Below are positions 15,847-24,699 of a stretch of 47,768 nt of DNA, piece after piece (the stretch's first letter is position 1; each line of letters starts with the position of its first letter). The stretch spans positions 1 to 47,768 of the forward strand of contig NZ_JAOULD010000009.1 of NCBI RefSeq assembly GCF_029882185.1. The letters are read 5' to 3'. Made by a program: the position numbers and the translations under genes. Below the pieces are notes generated by a model. It was not told the DNA's origin. It did not search any database and was given only the letters and a program-made list of their open reading frames with translations. This stretch comes from Candidatus Nitrosopumilus sp. GTDB taxonomy: Archaea > Thermoproteota > Nitrososphaeria > Nitrososphaerales > Nitrosopumilaceae.

Positions 15847-16407
15847 GTGAACCCTACTTATATCGGTCAGGGATCTTATTTCTCCTATGGCAAAGCAGAC
15901 CCAGTAGAGATCTTGAAACTATTCCTAAACGCAATAGGATCAGAAGTTACAAAAAAGGCCTACAAGTACCATCTTGATCGCTTTTTAAAATGGAATAAAA
16001 TCAAATCTGGTAACTATGATAATTTGTTAAAGGCTGACGAGAAAGTCATACAAAGAAATCTAGAGGATTATCTAATTCACCTAAAAGACAAAAACGCCTC
16101 TCCAAACTACATTCCTGTAATTCTTGCTCTTGTAGAATTATTCTATTTGATGAATGAATTTAACATTAATTCAAAGAGATTGCACAAGATGTACCCAAAC
16201 AAGGTAGAAGGGGGCTATGGGGCTTTCCCGTTTTGGCAAAATCATTTGACGTTCAGGGTGACAATGATTTCAGAACTGTCAAGGGCCTCATCATCCGTCC
16301 ATCTGACATCTTTTTTGACCAATTCGTATGACTCTAACAAAGAGCCGTCGGCGTTAAATATTTCAACTATGTTTGTTTTTGGATGCACGATGACTTCCCT
16401 TGGGTGA
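15847..16407 (+). pseudogene. Truncated tyrosine recombinase/integrase (N-terminal domain only)
   Basis: The first 120 or so residues are the helical core-binding (SAM-like) domain of archaeal tyrosine integrases: ADPVEILKLFLNAIGSEVTKKAY, then a YKYHLDRFLKW helix and an NYIPVILALVELFYLMNE helix, ending at HKMYPNKVEGG around 16215. The catalytic domain with Arg-His-Arg-Tyr should follow but is missing. From there the frame stays open only by chance, reading antisense through the 71-residue gene at 16242-16457. The GTG at 15847 is the likely original start. Truncated integrases of this form are typical leftovers of integrated viruses or plasmids. Confidence 0.65.
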
Positions 16408-16457
16408 TGATACACTCTGATCGGATTGCCGTTGTCTATGAGAATTTTCATAAACAT
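16242..16457 (-). CDS. Hypothetical protein (71 aa)
   Basis: The 71-residue protein (or 69 from ATG 16451, MKILIDNG) is beta-rich: VIVHPKTNIVEIFNADGSL, then a VKKDVRWTDDE turn and a final IIVTLNV strand. It has no cysteines and no membrane span. Similar single-domain beta proteins are common in archaeal accessory DNA, but I cannot name a family. It abuts the point where the integrase homology stops. Confidence 0.5.
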   Translation of the reverse strand: MFMKILIDNGNPIRVYHHPREVIVHPKTNIVEIFNADGSLLESYELVKKDVRWTDDEALDSSEIIVTLNVK

Positions 16458-16483
16458 AATAGCACATTCATCGTATTAGTAGG

Positions 16484-16642
16484 ATGCGCATAGATCTCAA
16501 AATCAAACCAGAGACAAGAGAGTTTAATTTGAATGCAGATAGGAAGAGGTTATGGTTGGGAAGGATTAAGAATATGGATGATGGAACGGTGAATGAGTCT
16601 ATGCCGTTATCACTAAACTATTTAGAAAAAAATACTCTGTGA
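16484..16642 (+). CDS. Small hypothetical protein (52 aa)
   Basis: A 52-codon frame from ATG 16484 to TGA 16640-16642. The product is basic and helical (RKRLWLGRIKNMDDG). Its stop overlaps a GTG in the next frame (GTGA, 16639-16642), which could be translational coupling, but the following frames look broken, so this may be the intact front of a decayed gene. An ACATAATA element lies 26-27 nt before the ATG. Confidence 0.4.
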   Translation: MRIDLKIKPETREFNLNADRKRLWLGRIKNMDDGTVNESMPLSLNYLEKNTL

Positions 16643-16966
16643 AATATTATTTTGATAAAGATGATTGGTATGTTTCAAGATCTTTTACAACCAAAGGAAT
16701 TGATTCTTTCAATTCATTCATCGATTCTTCAAATTTTCAAGAAGCATGAAATTCTTGACTCTGTTCCGTTTTCATATTACAGAGCGTTAAAAAGGAAAAA
16801 AACAGATTTGATAAAATTGGGACTTTTTGAAAATGAAAAAAAACGTCTCAATAAAATGGGTGAAAAAAACATACTTCCAGGACGTGAAAAATACAAGATT
16901 CAAATAATTGATTTAATTAATTCTGAAAAATCAAAGAGAAAAAAGAAAACAATACGGGGAAATTGA
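16639..16966 (+). pseudogene. Frame-broken ORF pair in the islet
   Basis: Two overlapping frames carry protein-like sequence. GTG 16639 reads YYFDKDDWYVSRSF and runs to TGA 16747-16749. The adjacent frame, open from TTG 16652 to TGA 16964-16966, looks coding mainly in its second half (PFSYYRALKRKKTDLIKLG, then a Lys/Arg-rich tail). The most economical reading is one gene with a frameshift between 16740 and 16750. I recognise no family. Confidence 0.35.
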
Positions 16967-16967
16967 T

Positions 16968-17639
16968 TTGTTCACTCATCTAGAACCTCCCCTTCCGCCA
17001 CTAAATTTAAAAACTAAAACCATGGATGGCAGGCGTTATTATTCTATAAATGGATCCTTCTACCCTTCAGTTACATCTGTTTTGTCTATTTTAAGCAGAG
17101 ACGGAATCATGGCTTGGAGAAATTCTGTGGGATACGAGGTGGCCAATTTTGAGGCTAGAAGAGCAGCAAACAGAGGAACCCATTTTCATAAAATTTGCGA
17201 AGATTATCTTTTTAACAGAAATATTTCAAAACATAGAAAAAAAGTTCTTCCTTTCGGCTTATTTTCATTAGTGAAAAATGAAATAGATAGAATTGACAAT
17301 ATTCGAATTTTAGAAAAAACTTTGTTTAGTCATGACCTGAAATTAGCTGGTAGAGTAGACTGTATAGCAGAATTTGATAATCAATTATCTGTGATAGATT
17401 TTAAGAGTGCTAATAAGGAAAAATCTCAAGAGATACTTGAAAACCATTTTTTGCAAGAGACTGCTTACGCAATTATGTGGGAGGAGCACACATCGCAATC
17501 CATAGAACAAATTGTAACAATTGTTGCATGTGAAGATGGAGAAACTCAGATTGCTATTGAAAAACCTCGATTTTTTAAAAGTAAACTGAATGACACAATA
17601 ACCAAATTTTATCAAATGAATAATAATTTAATTAAATAA
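16968..17639 (+). CDS. PD-(D/E)XK superfamily nuclease (RecB/Cas4/MGME1-like)
   Basis: The 223-residue protein has the nuclease motifs in order. These are a RGTHFHKICEDYL helix (His and Glu of motif I), a GRVDCIAEF strand with the metal-binding Asp, IDFKSANK with the Asp-x-Lys pair, and a QETAYAIMWEE helix. The N-terminal YPSVTSVLS segment is typical of the phage and mitochondrial MGME1-like exonucleases. It should cut DNA in a metal-dependent way; no Fe-S cysteine cluster of the Cas4 type is present. It begins at TTG 16968, just after the previous stop. A divergent paralogue lies at 32509-33174. Confidence 0.75.
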   Translation: MFTHLEPPLPPLNLKTKTMDGRRYYSINGSFYPSVTSVLSILSRDGIMAWRNSVGYEVANFEARRAANRGTHFHKICEDYLFNRNISKHRKKVLPFGLFSLVKNEIDRIDNIRILEKTLFSHDLKLAGRVDCIAEFDNQLSVIDFKSANKEKSQEILENHFLQETAYAIMWEEHTSQSIEQIVTIVACEDGETQIAIEKPRFFKSKLNDTITKFYQMNNNLIK

Positions 17640-17695
17640 AAAAATGTATCATATTAAATAAAAAATATTTTTTATCATTTAATGACAAAATGAAA

Positions 17696-18013
17696 TTATT
17701 CTTTGTTCTTTTTTGCTAAAAAATCCATAAACAATTCTCCTTCATACTCTACATACTCATCTATGACTTTAGTTTTGATATCTGTAAAAAACTGATTGTA
17801 TACAGTTTCACGTTCATGCTTTAAAGGAGGTGAACAAAAACACATCTCTGACCATTGAATTACATTTGATTTGGTTATCTTGGCACGTTTCATTGAATTA
17901 ATTATTTCTTGTCCATCTGGCTTTTGGTTCTGAATTGTTTCATCAGTCAGTTTTTGATAAAATTCTTTCATTTTTCCTTCAATGCACCTAGCTTTGACTG
18001 AATAAATTGCCAC
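17696..18013 (-). CDS. Hypothetical protein (105 aa)
   Basis: The 105-residue protein begins MAIYSVKARCIEGKMKEFYQ and is mixed alpha/beta, with three cysteines (one in KARCIEG, two in EMCFCSPP). The first half resembles small proteins with a ferredoxin-like strand-helix pattern, but no family is recognised. It lies convergent with the nuclease gene across 56 nt of A/T-rich sequence. Confidence 0.55.
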   Translation of the reverse strand: MAIYSVKARCIEGKMKEFYQKLTDETIQNQKPDGQEIINSMKRAKITKSNVIQWSEMCFCSPPLKHERETVYNQFFTDIKTKVIDEYVEYEGELFMDFLAKKNKE

Positions 18014-18149
18014 GAATTTGTGTTGTGTTGGATATTATTATTTTTAATTGATATTACCAATTTAGTGCAAAATCTCGCAAAAGAAAACTAAATCTTATTT
18101 TAGATACTATCTTTTGGAGATATATTACAAACATGATGTTTCATTACTG

Positions 18150-18596
18150 TTGAAAATATTTCACCATTCTTTTGTTGTAGATGTACCTATTGACAAGGTA
18201 TGGGATTTCTATACAGATTTACATCATTTAGAAATAATTACTCCTAAAAGATTGGATTTTAAGATAATTGAATCAAGCAGTAATAAGATAACACTAGGGC
18301 AAACTGCTTATTTTTCAAGCAAGATACTGACCAGAATGACCTGGAAAACCAAGATTACAGCCTGCAAGCCATACACGTATGTCGATGAAATGAACAATGC
18401 ATTATTCAAACGCTGGAGGCATACACATGTCTTTCATAAAATAAATGAAAATCAGACCAAGGTAACAGATGAGGTTGAATTTGAACTGCAGTATGGGCTT
18501 ATTGGAAAAATGTTTGAATGGTATGCTCTGGATAAACTCAAAAAAATCTTTGCACATAGACAGCAAGCAACTATTGAATATTTGAGTAATCCTTAA
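18150..18596 (+). CDS. SRPBCC/START-type ligand-binding protein
   Basis: The protein has the pattern of the SRPBCC (Bet v1-like) fold: FHHSFVVDVPIDKVWDFYTD at the start, HHLEIITPKRLDF, and a C-terminal long helix (KKIFAHRQQATIEYL). These proteins hold hydrophobic ligands in a deep pocket, and some are cyclases or dehydratases. The ligand here is unknown. I take TTG 18150 as the start (148 residues). A GATATATT box (18119-18126) lies 27-28 nt upstream, and the extension back to TTG 18114 would overlap the box. Confidence 0.7.
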   Translation: MKIFHHSFVVDVPIDKVWDFYTDLHHLEIITPKRLDFKIIESSSNKITLGQTAYFSSKILTRMTWKTKITACKPYTYVDEMNNALFKRWRHTHVFHKINENQTKVTDEVEFELQYGLIGKMFEWYALDKLKKIFAHRQQATIEYLSNP

Positions 18597-18733
18597 ACTA
18601 AATTATTTTTAGATCAAATACTTTACAAGAAACATTGGATTTCTACTCACAAATGGGGGGATTTCTATTTTTACTGACAGTCGATAAACTCGTTAACCCC
18701 TGATAATTAATTACCTAGGATTTTCTTAAGCTG

Positions 18734-18746
18734 TATTCTTGTATAA
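18734..18746 (+). repeat. 13-bp direct repeat, right copy
   Basis: TATTCTTGTATAA, identical to 15829-15841 in front of the truncated integrase; candidate right border of the islet. Confidence 0.4.
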
Positions 18747-18836
18747 TTTGATCAATTTTCCTTGTTTTGTGCCTGTATTTTTGGAAAAAATCCTACACGT
18801 TTTAATCTTAGATCGAATTATTTCCGTTGGTATCTT

Positions 18837-18944
18837 ATGCGTGGGCTGTGTCATGTTTGCTTTAGATCTGGAGTTGAATTGGAGATCCTCAAAGGTCAGA
18901 TTCTTTGTCGAGAATGCAAATCCAAAATCAATACAAAAAACTAA
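18837..18944 (+). CDS. Mini zinc-ribbon protein (35 aa)
   Basis: A 35-residue reading frame from ATG 18837 to TAA 18942-18944. It is almost only two CxxC knuckles (CHVC and CREC) separated by 17 residues, a complete minimal zinc ribbon followed by a KSKINTKN tail. It ends 25 nt before the PfkB kinase start, so it may be the first gene of that unit. In-frame codons extend upstream to 18762, but the sequence there is not family-like. Confidence 0.55.
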   Translation: MRGLCHVCFRSGVELEILKGQILCRECKSKINTKN

Positions 18945-18969
18945 ATCCTCACTAGTAAAATCAAGAGAA

Positions 18970-19839
18970 ATGAAATTAGCCGTTATATCTCACTGTGCAA
19001 TTGACACTATTACTCTCAATGGGAATAATTTTGAACAAATTGGTGGTGCATCTTGTTATTGTGGAATAACTGCAAGACAATTCAAATTTGATGTCGATTT
19101 ATTTACAAAATTCGGTCCTGATTTTCCTAAACAATATCTATCTGAACATGACATCAATTTCCCAAATTCTGAATCTGTAAAAAATACTACAAAATTTGCT
19201 ATTTCTATTAATGGCTCTGATAGAACACTCAGACTAGAAAATGAATGTGAACAAATAGACTATTCTTCTTCTAATGCAGACGGTCATATTGCCAGTCCAA
19301 TATATCATGAGATCTCTGATGAAACATTAAAAAAAATAAAACATGATTCAAATTTTCTTTTTGTTGATCCTCAAGGATTTCTGAGAAGAAAGGACTCTTC
19401 AAATAATATTTTTTTAGAAAAAACTAATCTTGATTTATCTGATGTTAATGCAATCAAAGTTAATCCGGAAGAATCTGCACAACTTGTCAATGGAACTTCT
19501 GATGAAATGATGTTGGCTTTGCAAAAAAAAGGAATTCAATATGTTATTTTGACAAACAAAACAGATGTGTCAATGTTAGTTAAAGATAAAATTTACTCTA
19601 TTACGTTGCCAAATAGGCAAATTAATGACACTACTGGAATTGGAGATATTTTCTGCGCTTCTTTTACTTGTGCCATGATAAAGGAGAAAGACTTTTTGTG
19701 GGCTCTATGTTTTGCTGGTGGGGCTGCTCAAGCTGCATTGGAATCTAAAAATATTGGCTTACAAAAAATCCCCAAAAAAGGTGCTATTGAAAATAATGCC
19801 TCATATTTTTACAATCTAGTAAAATTTCGAGATTTGTGA
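18970..19839 (+). CDS. PfkB-family carbohydrate/nucleoside kinase
   Basis: The 289-residue protein belongs to the ribokinase-PfkB superfamily. It has the early IGGASCYCGITARQF motif, a KVNPEESAQL segment, and the C-terminal phosphate-binding motif DTTGIGDIFCASF with the catalytic Asp. Most members have Ala where this one has Ile (GIGD rather than GAGD). The substrate could be a sugar, a nucleoside or inositol and is not determined. ATG 18970 (MKLAVISHC) is chosen over the longer frame from 18739 because PfkB proteins begin at this strand. It is followed by the NAD kinase gene 40 nt later. Confidence 0.8.
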   Translation: MKLAVISHCAIDTITLNGNNFEQIGGASCYCGITARQFKFDVDLFTKFGPDFPKQYLSEHDINFPNSESVKNTTKFAISINGSDRTLRLENECEQIDYSSSNADGHIASPIYHEISDETLKKIKHDSNFLFVDPQGFLRRKDSSNNIFLEKTNLDLSDVNAIKVNPEESAQLVNGTSDEMMLALQKKGIQYVILTNKTDVSMLVKDKIYSITLPNRQINDTTGIGDIFCASFTCAMIKEKDFLWALCFAGGAAQAALESKNIGLQKIPKKGAIENNASYFYNLVKFRDL

Positions 19840-19849
19840 TGCATTATTC

Positions 19850-19857
19850 TTTTATTG
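19850..19857 (+). promoter_or_regulatory. TATA box of the NAD kinase gene
   Basis: TTTTATTG, centred 26.5 nt before the ATG at 19880, in the short gap after the PfkB gene. It suggests a separate transcript and decides the start. Confidence 0.45.
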
Positions 19858-19879
19858 AAGCAAATTGACTGTTTCTTCT

Positions 19880-20878
19880 ATGCAAATAGGTATCTATGGA
19901 ACTGGAAGTACTATAAATGCTGCAAAAATTGTAAAAAAAATTCTAGATGATTCAGATATTGACTCTTTTCCAATATCAAAATCAAAAAACAAGCAAACTA
20001 ATTGTATTATTGTTCTTGGTGGTGATAAGGGGGTTCGTAACTATTTTCACAGGACCTTTGATTCTACTTTGCCTATTCTTGGTATTAGTGAAGGCGAATC
20101 AAGTGGATTTTTGGCACAAATTGATCTTAAAGAATTTTCATCTTATGTCAATGTGTTAAAAAAACAAAAGTACACTGTTGAAGAAGTTCCAAGACTAGGA
20201 GTAAAAATTGATGGAAAAAATGTTTATCCCGTACTAAACGATGTCGCTGTGTTTTCATCTAAAAGTGCAATGCTCATGGAGCACACTTTACGTGTCAATG
20301 GTGAAGAAGTATGGCACGATAACAGTGATGGAATTATTGTATCTACTCCAATTGGCTCTTCTGCTTATTCCATGTCTGCTGGTGGCCCAGTATTGTTTCA
20401 AGATTCTGCTGTCTTTGAAATAATTTCTGTCAATTCTCTAGATGTGACAAGAAGACCAATCATTGTATCAAATGACAGCTCAATTGAGATTGATGATATT
20501 TCAGCAAGATTGCATTGTGAGGTAGTTTTAGATGGATTGGACAGATACAAGGTTAACAAGACGGTAGAGTGTTCTCAGTTTTTCCCTCCTGCAAAAATAA
20601 TCCGTCTCAAAAAACATTCTACTGCAATTTCTGCACTTGCAAAAAAGGTTCACTTGGCTGAGGAGTTACTTAGCATGCCACCAAGCTCTAAACTTTTACT
20701 TAAAACTCTAGAATACGAAGGTGCACTAACTCAAAAGGACTTGGCAAACAAGACATTGCTACCTGATAGAACTGTACGATTGGCATTGAGTCACTTACTC
20801 AAAAAAGGGTATGTCAAAAAGAAAATCTCGATTCGAGATGCAAGACAGAAAATTTATGAGATATCTAAAATAGAATAG
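19880..20878 (+). CDS. NAD kinase fused to a C-terminal winged helix
   Basis: The first 255 or so residues are an NAD kinase, which makes NADP from NAD and ATP. Marks are VLGGDKGVRNYF (the usual GGDGT motif, altered after GGD), the long NDVAVFSSKSAML segment, and TPIGSSAYSMSAGGPVLF for the canonical TPTGSTAY-SAGGP block. The last 75 residues are a winged helix-turn-helix (EYEGALTQKDLANKTLLPDR, then RLALSHLLKKGYVKKK). Such a fusion suggests DNA binding or an oligomerisation role tied to NAD(P) state, which is inference. ATG 19880 gives the strand MQIGIYGTG and the best promoter spacing. Confidence 0.82.
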   Translation: MQIGIYGTGSTINAAKIVKKILDDSDIDSFPISKSKNKQTNCIIVLGGDKGVRNYFHRTFDSTLPILGISEGESSGFLAQIDLKEFSSYVNVLKKQKYTVEEVPRLGVKIDGKNVYPVLNDVAVFSSKSAMLMEHTLRVNGEEVWHDNSDGIIVSTPIGSSAYSMSAGGPVLFQDSAVFEIISVNSLDVTRRPIIVSNDSSIEIDDISARLHCEVVLDGLDRYKVNKTVECSQFFPPAKIIRLKKHSTAISALAKKVHLAEELLSMPPSSKLLLKTLEYEGALTQKDLANKTLLPDRTVRLALSHLLKKGYVKKKISIRDARQKIYEISKIE

Positions 20879-20896
20879 TTTCAGGTTGACTTTAGA

Positions 20897-22498
20897 TCAC
20901 TTCTCAGATGCAGATTTGATAAACGCTGCAAATGATTCTTCAGGAAATCCCGGTCTACTGTTAAACTCTGGATGGAATTGAACTCCTAAGTAGAATTTAT
21001 GCCTTGGAATCTCAAGTATTTCCATTCTTTTTCCTCCATCACTATCTGCCGAAAATATTAATCCGTTTTTCTCAAATTCTGGAATATAGTCTTGATTTAT
21101 CTCATATCTGTGTCTGTGACGCTTACTGATAATTGAGGCATTGTATATTTTCTTAGCGTTTGTATTTTCCTTAATCATTACATCATTTGCTCCTAATCTC
21201 AATGATCCTCCCATATCTGAAACATCTTTTTGTTCTGGTAGTAAATCAACAATTGGGTTTTTTGTATCTGCTTTGATTTCTGTCGAGTTTGCATCCTCTA
21301 ATTTCATTACATTTCTTCCAAATGCTATTGCTGCTAATTGAAATCCAAAACAAATTCCTAGATATGGTATGTTCTTCTCTCGTGCATAATTTGCAGTTTG
21401 AATAATCCCTTCAGATCCTCTGGTGCCGAATCCTCCTGGAACTAAAATCCCATCATAGTTTGATAATATGCTATAATCTGTTATTGACTCAGAGTCTATC
21501 CAATCAATATCTATTGATTTGCCAATTGCTGCCCCTGCATGTTTCAGTGCATGATTTACACTTACGTAACTATCTGTTAATGTAACATATTTGCCTATCA
21601 TTGCTATTTTGACTTTATCGCTTTCATGATTTACCATGGTTTGGGCAATTTTATTCCATCTGTCCCAATTGGATGATGCATTAACCATTCCAACCTTTCC
21701 AAATTTTGTAAATATTGAATCCATTATCCCTTGGTCGTACAACATCTGCGGAACTTCAAAAATTGATTTTGCATCATGACATGATAGAACATCTCTTGTT
21801 GTGACATTTGTAAACATTGCAATCTTTTTCTTTGTCTTCTCTTCTAATGGCAATGTACATCTGACTGCCAAAAAATCGGGCTGAATACCTATTCTTCTAA
21901 GTTCTTGAACGCTGTGTTGAGTTGGTTTTGTTTTTTGTTCTCCTACTACATCTAAAGATGGTGCTAATGTCACATGTACAAAAATCACATTTTCTGATCC
22001 CTTTTCAACTCTCATTTGTCTTAATGCTTCTAAAAATGGCAGTGATTCAATATCACCTACAGTTCCACCACATTCTACTATCAAAAAGTCTAGTTTTTCA
22101 TATTCTGCAATTTTTGTAATTCTATTTTTAATTTCATCTGTAATATGGGGGATGATTTGGACACATGCTCCTAGATATTCTCCTTTTCGTTCTGCTTCTA
22201 TGACTGATGAATAAACTTGGGCTGTCGTAATATTGTGGCTTTTAGGAATGTTTTGGTTTAGGAATCTTTCATAGTTTCCAATATCCATATCACATTCTCC
22301 TCCGTCGTCTGTGACGAAGACTTCTCCATGGGCAACAGGATTCATTGTTCCTGCATCGTAATTCAGATATGGATCTATTTTGATACAGGATACTTTTTGA
22401 TCCGCTAATTGTAATAATTTTGCAATTGAAGAAGTTGTTACGCCTTTACCAAGGCCAGACATCACACCACCTGTGACAAAAATAAACTTCGTCTGCAC
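20897..22498 (-). CDS. pyrG: CTP synthase
   Basis: The 533-residue enzyme makes CTP from UTP, ATP and glutamine. The N-terminal synthase domain begins [15 protein letters not shown] and contains [15 protein letters not shown] and the [10 protein letters not shown] motif. The class I glutaminase domain has the nucleophile Cys in [11 protein letters not shown] and the His-Glu pair in VQFHPEF. Length is normal for the family. It is transcribed away from the trpA end and preceded by a 223-nt gap that contains a strong stem-loop (22641-22705), which would lie upstream of this gene. An ATACAAAA element is 26-27 nt before the ATG. Confidence 0.97.
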   Translation of the reverse strand: MQTKFIFVTGGVMSGLGKGVTTSSIAKLLQLADQKVSCIKIDPYLNYDAGTMNPVAHGEVFVTDDGGECDMDIGNYERFLNQNIPKSHNITTAQVYSSVIEAERKGEYLGACVQIIPHITDEIKNRITKIAEYEKLDFLIVECGGTVGDIESLPFLEALRQMRVEKGSENVIFVHVTLAPSLDVVGEQKTKPTQHSVQELRRIGIQPDFLAVRCTLPLEEKTKKKIAMFTNVTTRDVLSCHDAKSIFEVPQMLYDQGIMDSIFTKFGKVGMVNASSNWDRWNKIAQTMVNHESDKVKIAMIGKYVTLTDSYVSVNHALKHAGAAIGKSIDIDWIDSESITDYSILSNYDGILVPGGFGTRGSEGIIQTANYAREKNIPYLGICFGFQLAAIAFGRNVMKLEDANSTEIKADTKNPIVDLLPEQKDVSDMGGSLRLGANDVMIKENTNAKKIYNASIISKRHRHRYEINQDYIPEFEKNGLIFSADSDGGKRMEILEIPRHKFYLGVQFHPEFNSRPGFPEESFAAFIKSASEK

Positions 22499-22640
22499 AT
22501 TAATGAAACGAGTATCTGGTTTTTGTATGTTTTGTCGATCTTTACACTTGTAAATTTATTTCTCAGTTTCTAAATGATTTTTAGAGATCTCTGACATTGC
22601 TCTTTTATTTTTCTACGTGTAGTGTTTCATGAGAACTTCT

Positions 22641-22705
22641 AGTTAGGCGGTCATAACTGAAATCAAGTTCCCCTCCATGAAAGTTAGTATACTTGACCGC
22701 CAACT
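22641..22705 (-). repeat. Imperfect inverted repeat, possible structured RNA or operator
   Basis: AGTTAGGCGGTCA (22641-22653) pairs with TGACCGCCAACT (22694-22705): 12 base pairs with one bulged A. An inner stem can form between TAACT (22654-22658) and AGTTA (22682-22686). The GC-rich arms stand out in the A/T-rich background. It lies 16 nt beyond the trpA stop and about 145 nt upstream of pyrG. It could be a terminator-like structure, an operator or a small RNA; nothing decides between these. Confidence 0.55.
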
Positions 22706-22721
22706 TTAACGGATATTTCCA

Positions 22722-23522
22722 TTAAAGAATAGTTTGTTTTTTGAGACTTTTTGTAAATGTTGCAACTTTAGATTCAAGTTGATTTTGAGGTGTTTTCTCT
22801 ATTAGTTTCAAATATGCACTTCCAACTATTACTGCGTCAGCTCCTGCTCTGATGTATTTTTTTACATCGTCTGGAGTTGAAATTCCAAATCCTACGCCTA
22901 TTGGAATTTTACCTTTGGTCTGTTTTTTAACTTGTTTGATTGCATCTATTGTGTATTTTTTAATTCCTGTTTTTACTCCTGTAGTACCAAATACTGCAAC
23001 AAGATACAAAAATCCTGTCGATGCCTTTGATATTTTCTGAATTCTGGTATTGCTGGTATTTGGTGATATTAGAAATATTGTATCTGCATTGTTCTTTGCT
23101 GCCTGCAAGTATTCTTTTGATTCTTCTACAGACATGTCTGGAAGTATAAATCCATCAATGCCTGCTTTTTTTGCTTCTGCAATAAATTCTGAATATCCTC
23201 TATGATATAGAATATTGGTATATGTCATTAGAACAAGTGGAGTGTCTGTTTCTTTTCTTATTTTTTTTACAAGGGTGAAAAAATTTGCAATCTTTGTTCC
23301 TTTTTCTAGTGATACTGTGCTTGCATTTTGAATTACAGGACCATCAGCTAGTGGATCTGAAAATGGAAATCCTAATTCTATAATGTCTATACCTCCTTTG
23401 ATTAATCCTTTAACCGTAGACATGGTTGATTTTTCATTTGGAAATCCTGCCATGATATATGAAATTAGGGCCTTTTGGTTCTTTGCCTCCAGTTCTGCAA
23501 ATTTTTCTTTAATTCTTGACAT
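22722..23522 (-). CDS. trpA: Tryptophan synthase alpha chain
   Basis: The 266-residue TIM-barrel subunit cleaves indole-3-glycerol phosphate and passes indole to TrpB through the subunit tunnel. The catalytic Glu49 and Asp60 of the Escherichia coli enzyme fall at the same numbers here in [15 protein letters not shown]. The phosphate-binding GFGIST and ADAVIVGS motifs are intact. It is the last gene of the trp operon, overlapping trpB by 14 nt. A GC-rich stem-loop follows its stop. Confidence 0.96.
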   Translation of the reverse strand: MSRIKEKFAELEAKNQKALISYIMAGFPNEKSTMSTVKGLIKGGIDIIELGFPFSDPLADGPVIQNASTVSLEKGTKIANFFTLVKKIRKETDTPLVLMTYTNILYHRGYSEFIAEAKKAGIDGFILPDMSVEESKEYLQAAKNNADTIFLISPNTSNTRIQKISKASTGFLYLVAVFGTTGVKTGIKKYTIDAIKQVKKQTKGKIPIGVGFGISTPDDVKKYIRAGADAVIVGSAYLKLIEKTPQNQLESKVATFTKSLKKQTIL

Positions 23523-24699
23523 GTTTACTCAAATAATTTTGTACTTCTTCAATGTCTTTGTCTCCTCTCCCTGAAAGAGTAACTACTATTGACTCTGATT
23601 TTTTACTTTTTTTTGCAACTTTCATAGCTTCTGCAATTGCATGCGATGATTCCAAAGCCGGAATAATTCCTTCGGTTCTAGTCAATGTAAGAAATGCTTC
23701 AATGACTTCTGAATCTGTAGCTGAATGGTATTTTACTCGTTTATTGTCTTTATAGTATGAGTGCTCTGGGCCAACTCCTGGGTAGTCTAACCCTGCTGAA
23801 ATACTGTGTGTTTCTGTAACTTGACCTTCTTTGTCTTGCAACAAATATGTCATCATTCCATGTAGCACTCCTTTGCTTCCTGCTGACAATGTTGCTGAAT
23901 GCATTTTTGATTTTAATCCGTGACCTGCAGCTTCTACTCCGATAATCTCTGAATTTGTATCAACTAATGGATAAAAGGTACCGATTGCATTAGAGCCTCC
24001 CCCAACACATGCAATTACAGTATCTGGTGTTTTATTGTTAATTTTTTTCATCTGTGATTTTATTTCTTTTCCAATAACACTTTGAAAGTCTCTGACCATT
24101 ACAGGATATGGATGTGGTCCCACTGCAGATCCTAGCAGATAGTATGTATTTTCCACGTTTGTAATCCAATCTCGAATTGCTTCATTGATTGCATCTTTGA
24201 GAGTTTTAGAGCCTGCTTTTACAGGATGTACTTCACAACCTAGCATATTCATTCGAAATACGTTTTGTTTTTGTCTAATCGTGTCTCTATATCCCATGTA
24301 TACTTCTGCCTTCATTCCTAATGCTGCACATGCCATTGCTGTCGCTACTCCGTGTTGACCTGCTCCTGTTTCTGCAATGATTCTTTTTTTATTCATTTTT
24401 TTTGCTAAAAGTGCTTGTCCCAATGTATTGTTGATTTTATGAGCTCCCCCATGAAGCAAGTCTTCTCGTTTGAGATAGATTTTAGCACCTCCTATTTTTT
24501 CAGATAGGTTCTTTGCATAGTATAACGGTGTGGGTCTTCCTGCATAGACTTTGAGATAATAATCTAATTCTTTTTTGAATTTTTTATCATTTTTGAATTT
24601 AAGATAATTTTCTTCCAACTCTTCTATTGCAGGTACTAGTGTTTCTGGAATGTATTTTCCACCAAATTCTCCAAATCTGCCGTTTTTAGGATATTTCAA
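23509..24699 (-). CDS. trpB: Tryptophan synthase beta chain
   Basis: The 396-residue PLP enzyme condenses indole with serine. The PLP Lys is K88 in [12 protein letters not shown], the phosphate-binding loop is [10 protein letters not shown], and the [16 protein letters not shown]-terminus is that of the standard TrpB1 form that pairs with TrpA. The catalytic Glu lies in AETGAGQHG. It overlaps trpC by 4 nt upstream and trpA by 14 nt downstream, consistent with coupled translation of the complex subunits. Confidence 0.97.
   Translation of the reverse strand: MKYPKNGRFGEFGGKYIPETLVPAIEELEENYLKFKNDKKFKKELDYYLKVYAGRPTPLYYAKNLSEKIGGAKIYLKREDLLHGGAHKINNTLGQALLAKKMNKKRIIAETGAGQHGVATAMACAALGMKAEVYMGYRDTIRQKQNVFRMNMLGCEVHPVKAGSKTLKDAINEAIRDWITNVENTYYLLGSAVGPHPYPVMVRDFQSVIGKEIKSQMKKINNKTPDTVIACVGGGSNAIGTFYPLVDTNSEIIGVEAAGHGLKSKMHSATLSAGSKGVLHGMMTYLLQDKEGQVTETHSISAGLDYPGVGPEHSYYKDNKRVKYHSATDSEVIEAFLTLTRTEGIIPALESSHAIAEAMKVAKKSKKSESIVVTLSGRGDKDIEEVQNYLSKHVKN

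Larger units (their letters stand above)
15829..18746. mobile_element. Candidate small integrated or decayed element bounded by a 13-bp direct repeat
   Basis: The region starts directly before a truncated tyrosine integrase and ends just before core-like kinase genes. TATTCTTGTATAA occurs at both ends (15829-15841 and 18734-18746). Inside are the integrase N-terminal domain, small frame-broken ORFs, a PD-(D/E)XK nuclease and two further genes. A 13-bp match is expected by chance somewhere in an A/T-rich 48-kb window, so only its position at both borders makes it notable. No tRNA target was found. Confidence 0.35.

Noticed and set aside
15847-15900. Promoter for the truncated integrase
   Set aside because: The nearby TTATATTC box fits rps26e on the opposite strand; no box has the 26-27 nt spacing to GTG 15847, so the fragment may be silent.
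18739-18969. N-terminal extension of the PfkB kinase with a membrane-like segment
   Set aside because: PfkB proteins start at the MKLAVISH strand, and the extension overlaps the 35-aa zinc-ribbon gene in another frame.
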